A stretch of DNA of 64,000 bases from Chamaecrista fasciculata (Eukaryota; Streptophyta; Magnoliopsida; Fabales; Fabaceae). Both the position numbers and the translations under genes were made by a program. The DNA lies in the NCBI GenBank assembly GCA_003254925.1, contig QANZ01017797.1:220569-284568 (forward strand), written 5' to 3'. Below the pieces are notes generated by a model. It searched no databases, had not been told where the DNA came from, and saw nothing but the letters and a program-made list of their open reading frames with translations. Shown here in pieces: positions 32,597 to 44,468 of this stretch. Positions within the stretch are counted from its first letter, which is position 1, and the number at the start of each line of letters is the position of its first letter.

Positions 32597-33890
32597 ATGT
32601 CTAATTTCTGTTTCCCCTCAGAAGTGATAGCAGAAATTCTTCACAGACTCCCTCTCAAGTCTGTCGTGAAATGCATCTCTGTTTGCAAAACCTGGAAATC
32701 CATCATCACATGATACCTTCATCGCATCTCATCATCAACATCTCCAAACCAACCATGCCGATAATTCATCCCTCTTTCTCCAGTTGCAGTGCTACAAAAG
32801 GGCTTGCTGTCCCAGAAACGGGTATGATGAATCTCACTCACTCTATTTAGATGATGATGCAACTATCCGTTGGATTTTGGAATACTCAAAAGTTGAAATA
32901 ATTGGCACTTGCAATGGGCTTGTGTGTTTTTCTGAAAATAATTATGAATTAGATGATGCCCAACTCGTTATTTGGAATCCTTTAATTCTCAAATATGTCT
33001 TACTTCCTAAACCCTCCCTCACCCTAAAGAGTATTGGGAAGGAGCAAGTTTTCTGTGGGTTCGGCTTTGATTCTCCGAATCATGATTTCAAAGTACTCAG
33101 GTTTTTCGTTCATTCCACCAAAGAGGATACTCCTCCTCTTCGAGCTGAGATATACTCTCTTGCTTCTCATTCTTGGAGAACCATCTCACCATTTCATGTT
33201 AACCAAACTGGCGTTAGTGTCAATAGTAGACACAAGTTTGTCAATGGGGTAATGCACTGGGCAGCCCAACGTAAAATTAATAAAGTTTGTCAATATTTTA
33301 TTCTTACATTTGACGTTGTTGAAGAGAAATTCGGCGAATTGACCTTACCCCAGTGTTTAAAGGAGTCACCTGAGTTATTTATTTTGACTGGAGGTAATTT
33401 GCTTGCTGTGCTTCAAAAATATATTGATTCTTGCCACCAGAACTCTTGTAGGATAATCTGGGTAATGAAAGAATATGGTAATGTAGAATCATGGACTCAG
33501 TTCTTTCATTTTTATCCAACAAGCGACTACACCATACCAAGAGTGTTAGCTCTTAGGAATAGTGGGGAAGTGGTGCTAACAACCTTCTGGGGTGATAAGG
33601 TTTTGTTTCTAGATCCCATAGAAGGATTAGTGAAAAAGCTAGATCTTCAGTGTTGTGATATTACATTTGTGGATAACTATGGTGAGAGTTTATATTTGAT
33701 AAATGAAAAAAAACACAAGAACCCACCTTTCACTTTTGTCCTTCATGGAGCTCTTCCCTTTCCATCCACCCACCACCCAGTCCCATCTAGGAATACTTCT
33801 AGCTTTGGAAAGTTGAAGAGTGTTTGCAAATATCTCGAGGAGGAGGAGGAAATCAAGATGATCTCCTTTGGTGAACAAAGCAAAAGATGA
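32597..33890 (+). pseudogene. F-box/FBA gene with a frameshift in the F-box
   Basis: ATG 32597 opens MSNFCFPSEVIAEILHRLPLK up to VCKTWKSIIT and then stops. At about 32709 the text reads atcacatgatacc where paralogues read atcacaaatgatacc, so two bases are missing. After the shift the rest of the gene is open to 33890 with all FBA blocks (IGTCNGLVCF, WNPLILKYVLLPKP, CGFGFDSPNHDFKVLRF, FVNGVMHWAA, FDVVEEKFGELTLPQ, WVMKEYGNVESW). The frame also runs past the usual end near LINEKK for about 60 residues into sequence that is 3' flank in its relatives. Unless the deletion is a sequencing error, a normal protein cannot be made. Confidence 0.88.
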
Positions 33891-34130
33891 TGTTCCTTTG
33901 AAGAAGATGCAGTAGAGAAATTTGGAGAATTGATGTTAAAAGAGTCATCTTTTTTGCAAGATTGAATTCTCTTTCTGTGGTTCATGGAAATATTTTTCTT
34001 TACACCAGAATCTTTCTTGTTTAATGGCAATGTAAGAATGCAGTATTGTAGAATCATGGATGATTTAGTTCTGCTGTGTCTTATGTCTCTAATATGATTT
34101 TGCTCAAGTTTATTTTATGTAATTGTTTCT
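33891..34130 (+). pseudogene. Decayed F-box C-terminal relic, downstream copy
   Basis: Just after the preceding gene the DNA reads gtagagaaatttggagaatt (VEKFGEL), then ttctgtggttcatggaaata and cagtattgtagaatcatgga (VES-W region), in shifted frames. The order is that of the FBA C-terminal half, so this is an old second copy. The same relic follows the F-box copies at 46148 and 52544. Confidence 0.65.
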
Positions 34131-35289
34131 TGTTATGATTGAGAAGACAGTGGACCTTTACTATTTTATGTTCTTGCTTTTAACTCTAATATCATTTGCA
34201 AGAACATTGTAGACAAAAAATCATAGCACTGCTGTGTGCCTCCAATTCTATGTGGACTTCACAGTTCAATCAAGAATTCTTTAATCCTAAACCAATCATC
34301 CTTTGAAAACACAGATGTCACTAGCATGTAATAAAATACAGCTAAATTTTTTTTTTTTTCTCTTTTTACATTCAAGGAAGAGGCAAATATAGTTTTTGAA
34401 TTACAAGGGTAGAGCTTTCCTCTTCTGAAATAATCAAACCTGATAATGTTACAAAGATTTTATTTATTTATTTTTTAATTTCTGCTGAAGACCTGTTTCA
34501 ATTGTAATCAGAAGTAGAATCCAAGAAATGCACCGAGTGAGAGTGAAGCTCACTTATCAGTAGACTTTTGGTACAATAATGTATATCCTGGTCTTTCAAA
34601 TTCAGTTTCATCTGTCACATTACTTCACTGCATATTTAGAACTTTAGATGTAAACATCCTTCAGCTTCCACTATTTAGAGATGACAATTATCTTATCCCA
34701 AGCCTATGGTTCATTCAACCAAACCCTATCACTCAAATCCCTCTACAAAATAATCCTCACCCCAAATACAATTTTGTTTTGCTTTATAAGTTGAGGGAGT
34801 GTTTGAAAATATCTTAGTTGAATTGGGAAATCAAGATGTTGTTTTGCTTTATACAGCTAGCTATAGTTAGATGATGTTAATTTGTTTCAAGATGTTGTAG
34901 AAGCATTGTCAGTCCGTCAAGATAATGCAGTATTTTATAGTTAGTGTTGTTGTACATGTGTATATAAGCCATTACTGCAATGTACATCTGAGTTTTGGAA
35001 TATGTATATTTCAAATTTTGATAATTCTTTTCTATCCAACTCCTTTAAATGCTCATTCTCTTAGATAACTTTGATACCCAAAGTAATTTTTAGTGATAAT
35101 GCTATCCTGAAATGTCTTGTACCTATGTGAAGTGAGAGTGGTGGAATTGTTAAAGACTCATAGACTCATAGTCACCTTAGTTGACAACAATTTCAAAGTC
35201 ATGTCAAATTTACTATAACATAAAGCAGTGTGAAGTTTAGAATCTTTATCTGGAAGCTTTATTGTGACGGCCTTCCCATGATTCAAACT
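34131..35289. other. F-box 3' flank
   Basis: Shared with the 3' flanks at 47760-48480 and 56270-56830 (attgagaagacagtggacct, gaagtagaatccaagaaatg-type text, acaataatgtatatcc). No gene was recognised. Confidence 0.5.
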
Positions 35290-35590
35290 CTGAAAATGAG
35301 GAAGAAACTGTGGACCATTTGATGCATTTTTGTGCCTTGGCTAAAGCAGTGTGGTTTTGCTCTAGTCTCATCAGTTTCCACAGTTCTTGGCATAGTCACC
35401 TTTCCTCAAAGGATTGCGTGGATTCCTCTCTTGATATCTTAGCTGGGGATAAAGACTTTAATTAATCACTGGTGTCTTCTTATTACTTACAACATTTCAA
35501 TCATAAGGAATAAGGTTAGATTTCAGAATGATGATAGGAGTGATCCAAGAAAAACAGCAAGTGAAGCTGAAATCATGAAGACTCACTTTC
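35290..35590 (+). mobile_element. LINE fragment, zf-RVT zinc-binding region
   Basis: The plus strand reads NEEETVDHLMHFCALAKAVW, continuing open through a W- and S-rich stretch, then a broken-frame RNKVRFQNDDRSDPRKTA. The ETxxHLxxxC...A..VW pattern is the zinc-binding domain near the end of plant LINE ORF2. Only this C-terminal piece remains. Confidence 0.65.
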
Positions 35591-36239
35591 CAGATGGTGT
35601 AATATTAAAGCATGATTCCCTCTCTTTTAACTAAACTTAATTGGGTCAAGAAAGGCAGCAGAGGAGACACTAATTAGCTAATACTCAAGTCATTAGGCTC
35701 ATACTCAAGGCAGCAGAGGATGATATTTAAAGACCTTCAAAAGCTCCTTCAAAGTGCTCACTTCTCAAGTCATGAGGCTCATACTTTGCAAAACTTTCTA
35801 ATTTTGATCACATCTTTCCTCCGTTGTAGTTGTTATTTCTTCAATAAAAGAAAAAAGGACATGTTTTAACTTCTAAGAAAAACTTCAGCGAGGAGAAAGA
35901 GAAAAAGAAATGAGAAACCATCTGATGAAAGAAAGAAGGAAAGAAGAGGATTCATTCTATTTCTATTTAAGTATTAATGATTTGTCATTTTTCTACATTT
36001 ACTTTAAAATGTATAATTTAGTGTTGATGATAAATCTTTTGAAATGATAATGATATATTGTGCTTTTAGTGTGTTGATAAATCTTTTAAAATGATAATGA
36101 TATATTTAGACTAAAAATAATATTGTGCTTTTAGGGTTGATAAATCTTTTAAAAAAATCTTACGGTTGATAAATCTTTTACATTGTGCTTTTATATTGTG
36201 CTTTTAGTGTGTTGATAAATCTTTTACATTGTGCTTTTA
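35591..36239. other. AT-rich spacer with short repeats
   Basis: tgttgataaatcttttaaaa and ttgtgcttttagtgtgttga occur several times between 36010 and 36240, and again at 36700-36780 beyond the MITE. This shows that the MITE at 36240-36668 lies inside a small local repeat array. No gene. Confidence 0.5.
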
Positions 36240-36668
36240 TATTGGCAAAGGTTTCAATTTGGTCCCATAACTTTTTTTGTTGCAATTTTGGTCCCATAAC
36301 TTTGGCAAAGGTCTCAATCTGGTCTCATAACTTTTTTTGTTGCAATTTTAGTCTTATAACTTCTGAACAACGTCACGTTGTTGGTCCAAGCTGATTTCCA
36401 TCCATCCCATAAGTTCACCCATATTTGCCACGTCATCATCCAACTCAGCATGTCAGATCATCTTTAATGGCAGATAATGGATAGAAATCAATTTAGGACC
36501 AACGGTGAGACGTTTTCAAAAGTTATGAGACCAAAATTGCAACAAAAAAAGTTATGGGACCAAATTGAGACCTTTGCCAAAGCTATGGGACCAAAATTGT
36601 AACAAAAAAAGTTACGGGACCGAATTGAGACCTTTGCCAAATTTATGGGACCAAAATTGCACTTTAGC
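36240..36668. mobile_element. Fold-back MITE (same family as 32018-32395)
   Basis: The left arm has two units of ttggtcccataacttttttt and the right arm matching units of ttatgggaccaaaattg, ending gcactttagcc. The centre (atgtcagatcatctttaatg) resembles that of 32018-32395. The left terminus is missing. Confidence 0.7.
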
Positions 36669-37544
36669 CAATTATTATTTTAACTAAAAATAATACCTTT
36701 TAGTGTGTTGATAAATCTTTTATATTGTGCTTTTAGTGTGTTCAGTGTTGATAAATCTTTTAAAATGATAATGATATATTTAGACTAAAAATAAAACAAC
36801 AAATATTTTATAAAATTTTATGATGAAAAACTGCTTTTTGTCATTTCATTTTATATTTTAGTTTTCTTGTTAATATATAATAATAATTTAGTAAAAACCA
36901 GATCAAAGTGAAATTATCTTAAAACATTTCTCAAATATAATATAAAGGTAAAAATAAAATCTCAATCAAATATAAAGAATTATAATAAAGTTTTTAAAAA
37001 TATTATATTATATTGACAAAAATAATCTTTTAGTTCAAAACTATCAATTGTCAATTTTAATCTCTATTTTTTTTGGTTAATTTTTATTCCCAATATTTAG
37101 TTAAAATAAAAATAAATGATAAAATCGACCAAAATATAAATATTAGGGTGCGTTTGGTATGTTATCATGTCAGATATTTTTAATACCAATGCTTGGTATC
37201 ATACATGTAAGGTGCATATGTTGTATTCTCTTGTGAACAACATCAATCTTCTTTAAACTTTTATGTTTACCCCTGGTAAAATCTTAATAACATATATTGA
37301 TATTTTCAAAATAAAATTATAAATAATTATACACAAAAATATATTCATTTATATTTCTATTTGGTCCCTAAAGTTACACCAAGTTAACTAATTAGTTTCT
37401 AAATAATCAAAATATATGATTTGGTCCTAGAATTTGAACTGATTTTATATTTTTTATGTCCTTAAATTTATTTTTAATTAATACTATTTTATCCCTGAAT
37501 TTATACTAAGGGTGCGTTTGGATCTTCCTTTATAATACGAGTAA
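36669..37544. other. AT-rich spacer
   Basis: No gene. gggtgcgtttgg appears at about 37146 and 37509, possible remnants of Harbinger- or hAT-like ends without partners. Confidence 0.4.
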
Positions 37545-38155
37545 AATAACTTTCCGGTCCCTGATTTATGCACTCGCTGACAGATAGGTCCCTGAATTTT
37601 ACCCATTGTACTAGCCGGTCCCCGAATTTTGCAAACGCTGCACTAATTGGTCCCTCCGTCATATTGGCGTTACAAAAATGCTGACGTGGCCATAACGGAC
37701 GCTGATGTGTTCCGTTATGCGCTGACGTATCCCGTTATCGCCACGTCAGCACCGTTAATTCCTAAAAAAAAAAGCTGCCACGTCATAAAATAGTGACACA
37801 TAAGCATTTTCTCATTGCACTTATAGGTCCTTGACCCATTTTTATTCCATTATTCTTAATTCCCCCTCTTTTTTATCATCTTCATTCGTTTTAGTCCCAA
37901 ATCCTCAAAATAAAATTGTAAAGTGTCCCAAAACTCTTTCAAACATTCCAATTTAGTCCTTAAAAATATTAAAAACTTTAAACCCTAAAACCCTAAACCC
38001 TAAAAAAAAGTCTAAGTTCAACAATTAGGTCCTTGACCTATTTTTATTCCTAAAACCCTAAACCCTAAAAACTTTAAGGTCCTTTCTTTATATAATAGGA
38101 CCAAAATGTAAAAAAGAAAGAATAAATTAGGATTTGAAATAATTTTGCCCAAATA
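37545..38155. mobile_element. TIR element remnant (ggtccctga / cgttatcg type)
   Basis: The left arm carries ccggtccctgatttatgcac, ataggtccctgaatttt and gctgacgtggc / gccacgtcagc blocks. The right side has only a weak counterpart (caaataacttttcggc). aaaccctaaaccctaaa runs occur near 37980-38065. One arm appears largely lost. Confidence 0.4.
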
Positions 38156-38925
38156 ACTTTTCGGCATAACTTTTCTGTCATTACTAAATGGTAACAAAAT
38201 TTGTAAACATTCAGCTTTTTTTCAGAAAAACTGGTTTTGACGAAACAGAAAGGTCATGTACTATAATAAATTTCTAGTGAAGATCAGTTTAAGTTGTGGT
38301 GTGGACAACCATAGGTGAAGAAAAATTCAGATAATGCAATTAAGGACTGGTGAGAGTGCAGCTCAATTAAAAGTGAACTTATAAAATTTAGATTCTAAAG
38401 CTTGGAAAGTACTATCTAAACAACCATAAAGCAAAAAAGATTAATAAAATTTAAAAGAACATGATAAAGTTACAAAATTGTTATTTTGAAATATCAACCA
38501 TATATATATAACTATATCTATATATTTATAATTGAACTACTATGTGAACTAATCTCGAAGAATTGTTAAAGAATACCGACCTTAGTTGGCAACAACTATG
38601 AAGTCAATGCAGAATTATTACAAAACAAAATTAGATTCATGGGTCATCCTCAGTCACATGTTTTAGTGCTAGTAACAGTTAAATGAGTTTGCTTTCTTTC
38701 TCAACAATTTTAGCTCTCCTTCGTTTCTCTCTCACTCACTCTTTCTTTCTCTTCTAAACTTTTGAAAATTAAAACTGGAAGTAATTTCACCATTCTCAAC
38801 AACAATTTGTTTCAACATACGAGCAGCTTAAGGTATGCTTATTCTGTCTCCCATACTTATTACATTTGTCAATTAATTGGACTTGGTGAGACTTTTCTCT
38901 TGGTTTATTCTCTTTTGTTGATGCA

Positions 38926-39374
38926 ATGTCTGATTATTTTCCTTAAACTCCAAATGGCTTGACATACGTTAAGAAATTTCTTTTATGTTGTTGAGTTTTG
39001 AAACTTCAATGCTTTGTCATCTTTGTTACTACTATGTGATGGTTATCATAAAAACATCGCTAAACCTCTATGTTAGGCATAGGGTTAGTTTTTGAGCAGA
39101 TGATTTCTTCTCACTTTATGCCTTTTTTATTATCATAAAAACATGTTAAAAGTTTAATGTGTGTTTTCCTTTTTTACTACTATGATAAATGGACCATAGT
39201 TGACACTTGCAATGGCCTTGTCTGTTTTGCTGACTCTTCAATGATATATTACGCCATTGCTGTTATTTTGAACCCATCTATTCTCCAATATGTCATGGAC
39301 GAAAATCATAGGTATCAAGTTTCCTTTGGGTTTGGCTTTGATTCACAAAACCACTTTCAAAGTTGTTAGGCTTG
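38926..39374 (+). pseudogene. F-box gene relic, internally deleted
   Basis: ATG 38926 reads MSDYFP and then a stop, matching the start of the 19659 gene. After unrelated AT-rich DNA, 39193-39369 reads IVDTCNGLVCFADSSMIYYA, LNPSILQYVMDENHR and SFGFGFDSQNH, the middle of the FBA domain. The F-box proper and the C-terminal half are absent. Confidence 0.8.
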
Positions 39375-40527
39375 TCACTTGTTATGAATATTTTGTCATC
39401 ATAAAAAACATGTTAAAAGTTTTATGTGGATTTTCGTTTTAGAGTATACATAGCTTTTAACTGTGACAAAACAAACATTAAACATGATTGTAGTAAGGTA
39501 AATGTTATCACGCTTAAGATTAATGTGGCTAACTTTAGATGGTATGCTGTATTTTAGCCCTGGTTTGGTCATTTGTGGTTACAAGATTTAGCTACTGTGA
39601 TCTGACTATTCAGCCATGAAACCATCGCTAAATCTCTATGTTTTTGTAGTTGTCTTTGTAGGAATTATGCAACAAGCAAAGTCAACTCTAGTTTCCATGG
39701 TTTCTGTGTCTTTATAACGTGTATGTTATATAGCATATAAAAGCCACATTTGACTATTAAATGCTCACTTCAACTGTATTATTTCTGTGTCATTCTTCAA
39801 TGTGTCCAAATCCATAAACATAATGGGAATATTTCAGTCCCTATGTATTTTATTTCTTTTCTACAGAAGCACAATACTTTAAAAGCTTTTTTTTTTTTTG
39901 GCCCGATACTACTTTTGAAGTTGCTTTCATCTGCATTGAGCAATTCTTATTTCATCNGCATGACACAGGGCCTCGGCGCCGTCAATCTCCGCGCGCATCA
40001 GCTTTTTTTTGGCCCGATACTACTTTTGAAGTTGCTTTCATCTGCATTGAGCAATTCTTATTTCATCATTATAATTGTTTTCTTCATTGAATCAATCAGC
40101 TTTGACTTTTGAGCATAAGGGAAATTACATTAAATGGAGCAGCTAATAAAGTCCATGTAGCATAGTCGTTTTAAGTATTTTTACCTTTCCACTACTAGTT
40201 CACTTCACCACATGTACAGTTGTTAAAAAATAAAAATTTCTCGGTAAAGACATTCCCAAAAATTTTAGAATAAGCCAGATTCATGAATTATCTTCAATTT
40301 GGTTTTATTTATGGGGGAAGTTAGAAATAAACAGAAGTTGTCATTGTCATTTTGTGGCAGAATTTATTGCAGATGGTATGTTTTCTTGTCCTTCCATTCA
40401 GCTCACTAGAGACGTTGTAACTGATGAGGGCCAGAAATTGTTGAATGCATGTGTTGTGTATATAAACATGCATAATAGTGTAATCTTAACATAATACTTT
40501 CTAAAATATCTCTGTCCCTTTTCTATT
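39375..40527. other. Intergenic DNA with F-box upstream scraps
   Basis: 40240-40375 resembles the upstream region of the 19659 gene (agattcatgaattatct, ttatgggggaagtt, ttgtcattttgtgg). The suspicious duplicated segment at 39884-40067 lies here too. No gene. Confidence 0.45.
39884..40067. other. Duplicated segment around a GC-rich insert and a single N
   Basis: A block starting agctttttttt and running through ggcccgatactacttttgaa to atttcatc occurs at 39884-39956 and again at 40000-40067. Between them are one N (39957) and about 43 bases of markedly GC-rich sequence (cctcggcgccgtcaatctcc and ccgcgcgcatcag), unlike anything nearby. This looks like an assembly or sequencing join rather than biology. 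Confidence 0.75.
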
Positions 40528-41060
40528 TTATCATTGGATGTGGTTGAAGAGAAATTTGGAGAATCATATATATATATATACTTATTGTTTTGAATTAACA
40601 TGTTGTTGGTCTCTCAATGGTAGCTGCCTAGCTGGTAACTCTAACAGCATTTGTGACCATTTAGAAACTTTTCTCAAAATAGAAAGGTCATTTACAAGAT
40701 TATGCCAACATGAGCTGCAATTCCTACTCCCTTTTTAAAGCTGACCACTCAGCGAAGGAAGTAACTAGTGAGAAAACTACAGGTCTCACAGAAAGTTGTT
40801 CAACTTAATCTTTCTCTGTTTCTTCCTCTCCAGCACCTAGATAAACAAGAAAAGTGATAGCAGAAAGTTTGATGAGATATAAAAGAAAAGAATGGTAGAG
40901 ATTTACTGTCTTGTATCTCTTTTCCTTTCTTCTGTTTCTCTTTTGTTGAATTAATGTTTGACTATTTTTCTTCAGAAGTGATAATGGAAATTCTTTTGTA
41001 GTGAAATTCATGTGTGTGCACAAAGCCTGGAAGTTCATTATCACAAATCCTAGGAATGTG
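40528..41060 (+). pseudogene. Scrambled F-box relic
   Basis: 40530-40563 encodes LDVVEEKFGES from the FBA C-terminal half. About 400 bases later ATG 40954 opens MFDYFSSEVIMEILL, hits a stop, and after a deletion continues with text matching VCxKAWKxxIT of the F-box in another frame (41005-41047). C-terminal coding sequence thus precedes N-terminal coding sequence: parts of two copies, or a rearranged one. Confidence 0.75.
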
Positions 41061-42179
41061 TCAATTCGTGATTCCAGGAATGTTAGGAATGTGTTAGTTT
41101 GTTAGGCTATTGGTAATTCCAGGAAAATATCATAGGATAGACTTCAGTTTCAAGATTTTCCATCAGAAAAATCGAAATAGTACTATTTATTTGTCAATTG
41201 TCATCACAGAAAAGATAGCGGACCAATAAAAATATATATACATGTTTCTTTGGCATTGCCTAAGTTTGTCATTGGTGATTCAACATCATCTATAAGATCT
41301 ATGCAAAAAGCAAAATTTGAATCTGCTTCCCAATGGCAGTGTATCTTCTATTCCATGTAAACATCACTCGAAGATAGAATGTAGACTTGTGATAGAATGT
41401 ATATAGGTCCTAATGATTTCAAAGCATCATCTATAATATTTCTTCACTGTAGATTTAGATTTCTGGAATTTCTACTATAGAGTATACAGAACCAACAATG
41501 AAACGTTAAAAAAATGGATAATAGTGAGTCAGCCAGAACTAGAAGCACTAATAATGTAAATTTACCTAAGTTCTAATTTAAAATACTAAAATTGACTTGC
41601 TTCCAATAGGCATATGCCGTGTATAATCATGATAGGATTATTTCAAACTCCACATTCAAAGAATTATATATGGTAAATATGTTATAAATAAATAAATTAT
41701 GTAGTGCTATTTTATGGCTTTTTGCAGAAGCATGCGCCTTTACAAGCTAATTCAGAGTCATCAACATTCACTCCATCATTCACTTTCACCTGCCTTTGGA
41801 ACTGACTTGTTATTGCCAATATAGATGAGTAAAAAAAAATAAATAAATAGAGAAATAGCACAAGGGACATTATGTTAAAAGGAAGAGATAGTAGCTAATA
41901 AAGAGTGACACTGTTAGTTAAAGTTTGGATACTTGCCTTGTAAGAATGAGTATTCAAATCTTCTTATCGATGTGAAGACTTTATTTTGTGAGTAATATGT
42001 TAATTTTTCTTGTAAATCTTTAAAGAGTTCGAGAGGTATTCCTTAAATCTAGTGAAATTCTAGTATTTACCCTCAATTAAAATTTCTTGTACTAAAAAAA
42101 GGAAAAGATAATAAGTGCAAGTAGCATAATTGTTTAAATATTTTACTTTCTTTGACAATAACTTTATATTTATTACATG
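41061..42179. other. F-box 3' flank module
   Basis: Matches 20850-21440 through ttgttaggctattggtaatt, caacatcatctataagatct, gtaaacatcactc and gcttccaatagg. This is a segmental-duplication scar. No gene. Confidence 0.55.
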
Positions 42180-42390
42180 GTGGATTCATGAATTATCTAC
42201 ACACTACAAGAGCTTAATTAGAGAAGCAAGAACTATTATATTATATGAAGTGCACTGTATCAATGTGGCAGAATTAATATATAAGTACTAGAGCTGTCTG
42301 CCATTACCATCTTTGGGTTCTTCTCTGTTTTTCCTTGTCTCTCTTACAATTTCTTTTCTCTACTTGAAGAAATTTTTCTGTTAAGATTCA
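42180..42390 (+). promoter_or_regulatory. Orphan F-box promoter relic
   Basis: This resembles 19470-19660: ttatatgaagtgcactgt, tggcagaattaatata, then taccatcttt, ttctctgtttttc and ctcttacaatttctttt. Where the start codon should follow (tacttgaagaaatttttctg) the F-box coding sequence is gone. Confidence 0.5.
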
Positions 42391-42724
42391 AAGTGTCTCC
42401 TAACAATTATTCACAAATAAAAAAAAAATAAGGAGAATGCGAAAAGAAAGAAGAAAAGATAAACATAAAAAATTAACGTGGTTCAGGCAGTGTGTTCTAT
42501 GTCCACTCTCGAAACAAAGAATTTCACTAAGTTAAATTAGAGTTTACAATAATTGAGATGCTTAAACCTATTAGGAGAAAGACTCAAATACTTAACTCCT
42601 TATCCTATTAGTAATATATAACGTAACAATAACAATAAAACTGAATAAAGTCGTTTTTTTACTTTAATAATACCAAAAAAAAACATTATGTATTCTGATC
42701 CCCAAAATTATTTTTTTTACCTGT

Positions 42725-43098
42725 AGCATTTTTTTCATCTAGATCCAACCAATTATCAAGTGCCACGTGGCATTTGATCCATATTTTATAATTAAAAATA
42801 TTTTAAAAAAATTTTAAGAAAACAAATTTTTTTTTGTTTTAATTGAAAAATAGAACTGGCAGCAGTACAAGAACAAATAAATAGAAAAAATAAACAGCAA
42901 CAGTTTAAAACTGTTGCAAAGTAAAAAAAATTTAAAAATTAAAAGCCCCCTTCACTGCACGGCTGACGCAAGAACTTGCGTTAGCTTTGGCTAAAAACGC
43001 GCCCCAGTGGCGCGTTTTGAGTTTTTAATTTTTTTTTTAAATATTAAGTGTCACGTGGCACTTGATAATTGGTAGAAACCAGATAAAAAAACCATTCT
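42725..43098. mobile_element. Palindrome-rich TIR element
   Basis: The outer inverted repeats include accaattatcaagtgccacg (from 42749) and its counterpart ending near 43072. Inside are separate short hairpins: 42755-42778 (near-palindrome centred on ccacgtgg), 42897-42917 (10-bp stem), 42966-42981 (7-bp stem), 42994-43018 (10-bp GC-rich stem, acgcgcc/ggcgcgt) and 43046-43063. No coding sequence. It appears to be inserted next to LINE sequence that resumes at 43128. Confidence 0.6.
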
Positions 43099-43127
43099 CT
43101 TTTTGTGGAACACTAGATATCCTTTGC

Positions 43128-43650
43128 TGGCAAGAATCACAAAAAGGAGTTTATACAGTCAATGAAGGATATATATCATCTTCTTGTTAAAAATAGGGAG
43201 GTTAATTAGAGATGAAAATCTCTTCTTTTTTTTTTTTTCCGTGAAAGAGATGAAAATCTCTTCAATTGGGTAAATCTATGGCAACTCCCAACTCTTCCAA
43301 AAATTAAAATAATCATTTGGAAATTGTCATATAATAGAGGAAGAAATCTGTTCACTTTGTAGAAGCATTAGAGAAACTATTGATCATTTATTTCTTCATT
43401 GTGAAGGGACACGTCCAATATGGTTTCATGGCAATATGGCTATCCAAGTCTCTGATATAGTGGAAGATTCTGTCATTGAATGGTTTAACTCCTTACTTGT
43501 ATCAAATGTGAATGATGGTTTGTATTGCCAATTTGTCAATACAGTGTTCACAAAGGCTTGGTGCATTTGGTGTGCAAGAAACAGCTTAGTCTTTAAGAAT
43601 GAAGAATATAACCCCATTCAAGTTGATTGCTATAATGTCTGACAAAATCA
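43128..43650 (+). mobile_element. LINE ORF2 C-terminal fragment (zf-RVT region)
   Basis: Broken frames read QKGVYTVNEGY, then NWVNLWQLPTLPKIKIIIWK, ICSLCRSIRETIDHLFLHCE and TRPIWF, then an open stretch ending KAWCIWCARNSLVFKNEEYN. The CxxC...ETxxHLFLHC pattern with W..RN..VF is the zinc-binding tail of plant LINE ORF2. A frameshift lies after IWK. No upstream RT is adjacent. Confidence 0.8.
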
Positions 43651-44468
43651 TCTCTGATATTAATAATCTAAGAGAGTGAAAATTGGAGCTGAATAAGATA
43701 TCCTATGCTATTTCTTTTGATATTAAGTTTATTTGTAGTTCTTTTAGTAAGTGTTAACTACATAAGTTGATAAGAGTCCAATATTTAGTGTTCAAATAGC
43801 TGATATGGCAACATCAGCATAAAGGTCTGTATGGATGGTATGATTTGCTCCTATTTTTTCTGATTCGGAAAAAAAAAAAAAAACTGGCAGAAGAAAAAAA
43901 ATTAGCACAAACCATTAACTCATACTTTGTTTTTTATATTTTATGTTGCTTGCCTTAAATGTAAAAATGTTTCAAGTAGCTAGTAAGCCACTTGTAAGTG
44001 ATAGTTATTTTGATTTATGAAATGATTGGAATCAATGCCTTTTTGTGGTGGTTTAAAACTGCCACTAAATAGATTTAGTGGTGGTAATACTGGCAGCTTA
44101 CTTAGATCGCCATTCACCACTAAAATAGTTCCCGACCCTTTATTTTATGGAAATTATTCGGGTGCCACTAAAATCATTCAGTAATTTATTACTTAAAGTT
44201 AAGCTGTAATTAACTATACCTTTTTTTTTTGTGTCAAACCAAATTTTTTATTTTTGATAACTTTTTAATCAAATCAAACTACTCAATATTTGATTTAGTT
44301 CAATTTTATTTTAGCTTAGTTTTAGTTTTGGTTTTGTTTTGTATTGTTCGGAACACGTTCTATATTAATATTATGAATTATTTTGGAGTGGGCGCTCAAC
44401 CCCTTTTTATTTTTCTAAGTAAATTGATATTTTAATCACTAGATAGATTATATGAATTATGTCTTTTT
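43651..44468. other. Intergenic DNA with a small inverted repeat
   Basis: At 44041-44170 tggtttaaaactgccactaa, tttagtggtgg and gccactaaaat words form inverted pairs of the kind found inside non-autonomous CACTA elements, but no CACTA termini were identified. No gene. Confidence 0.4.

Noticed and set aside
42994-43018. A rho-independent style terminator
   Set aside because: It is a GC-rich stem followed by T-rich DNA, but this is a plant nuclear genome and the hairpin is one of several within a repeat element.
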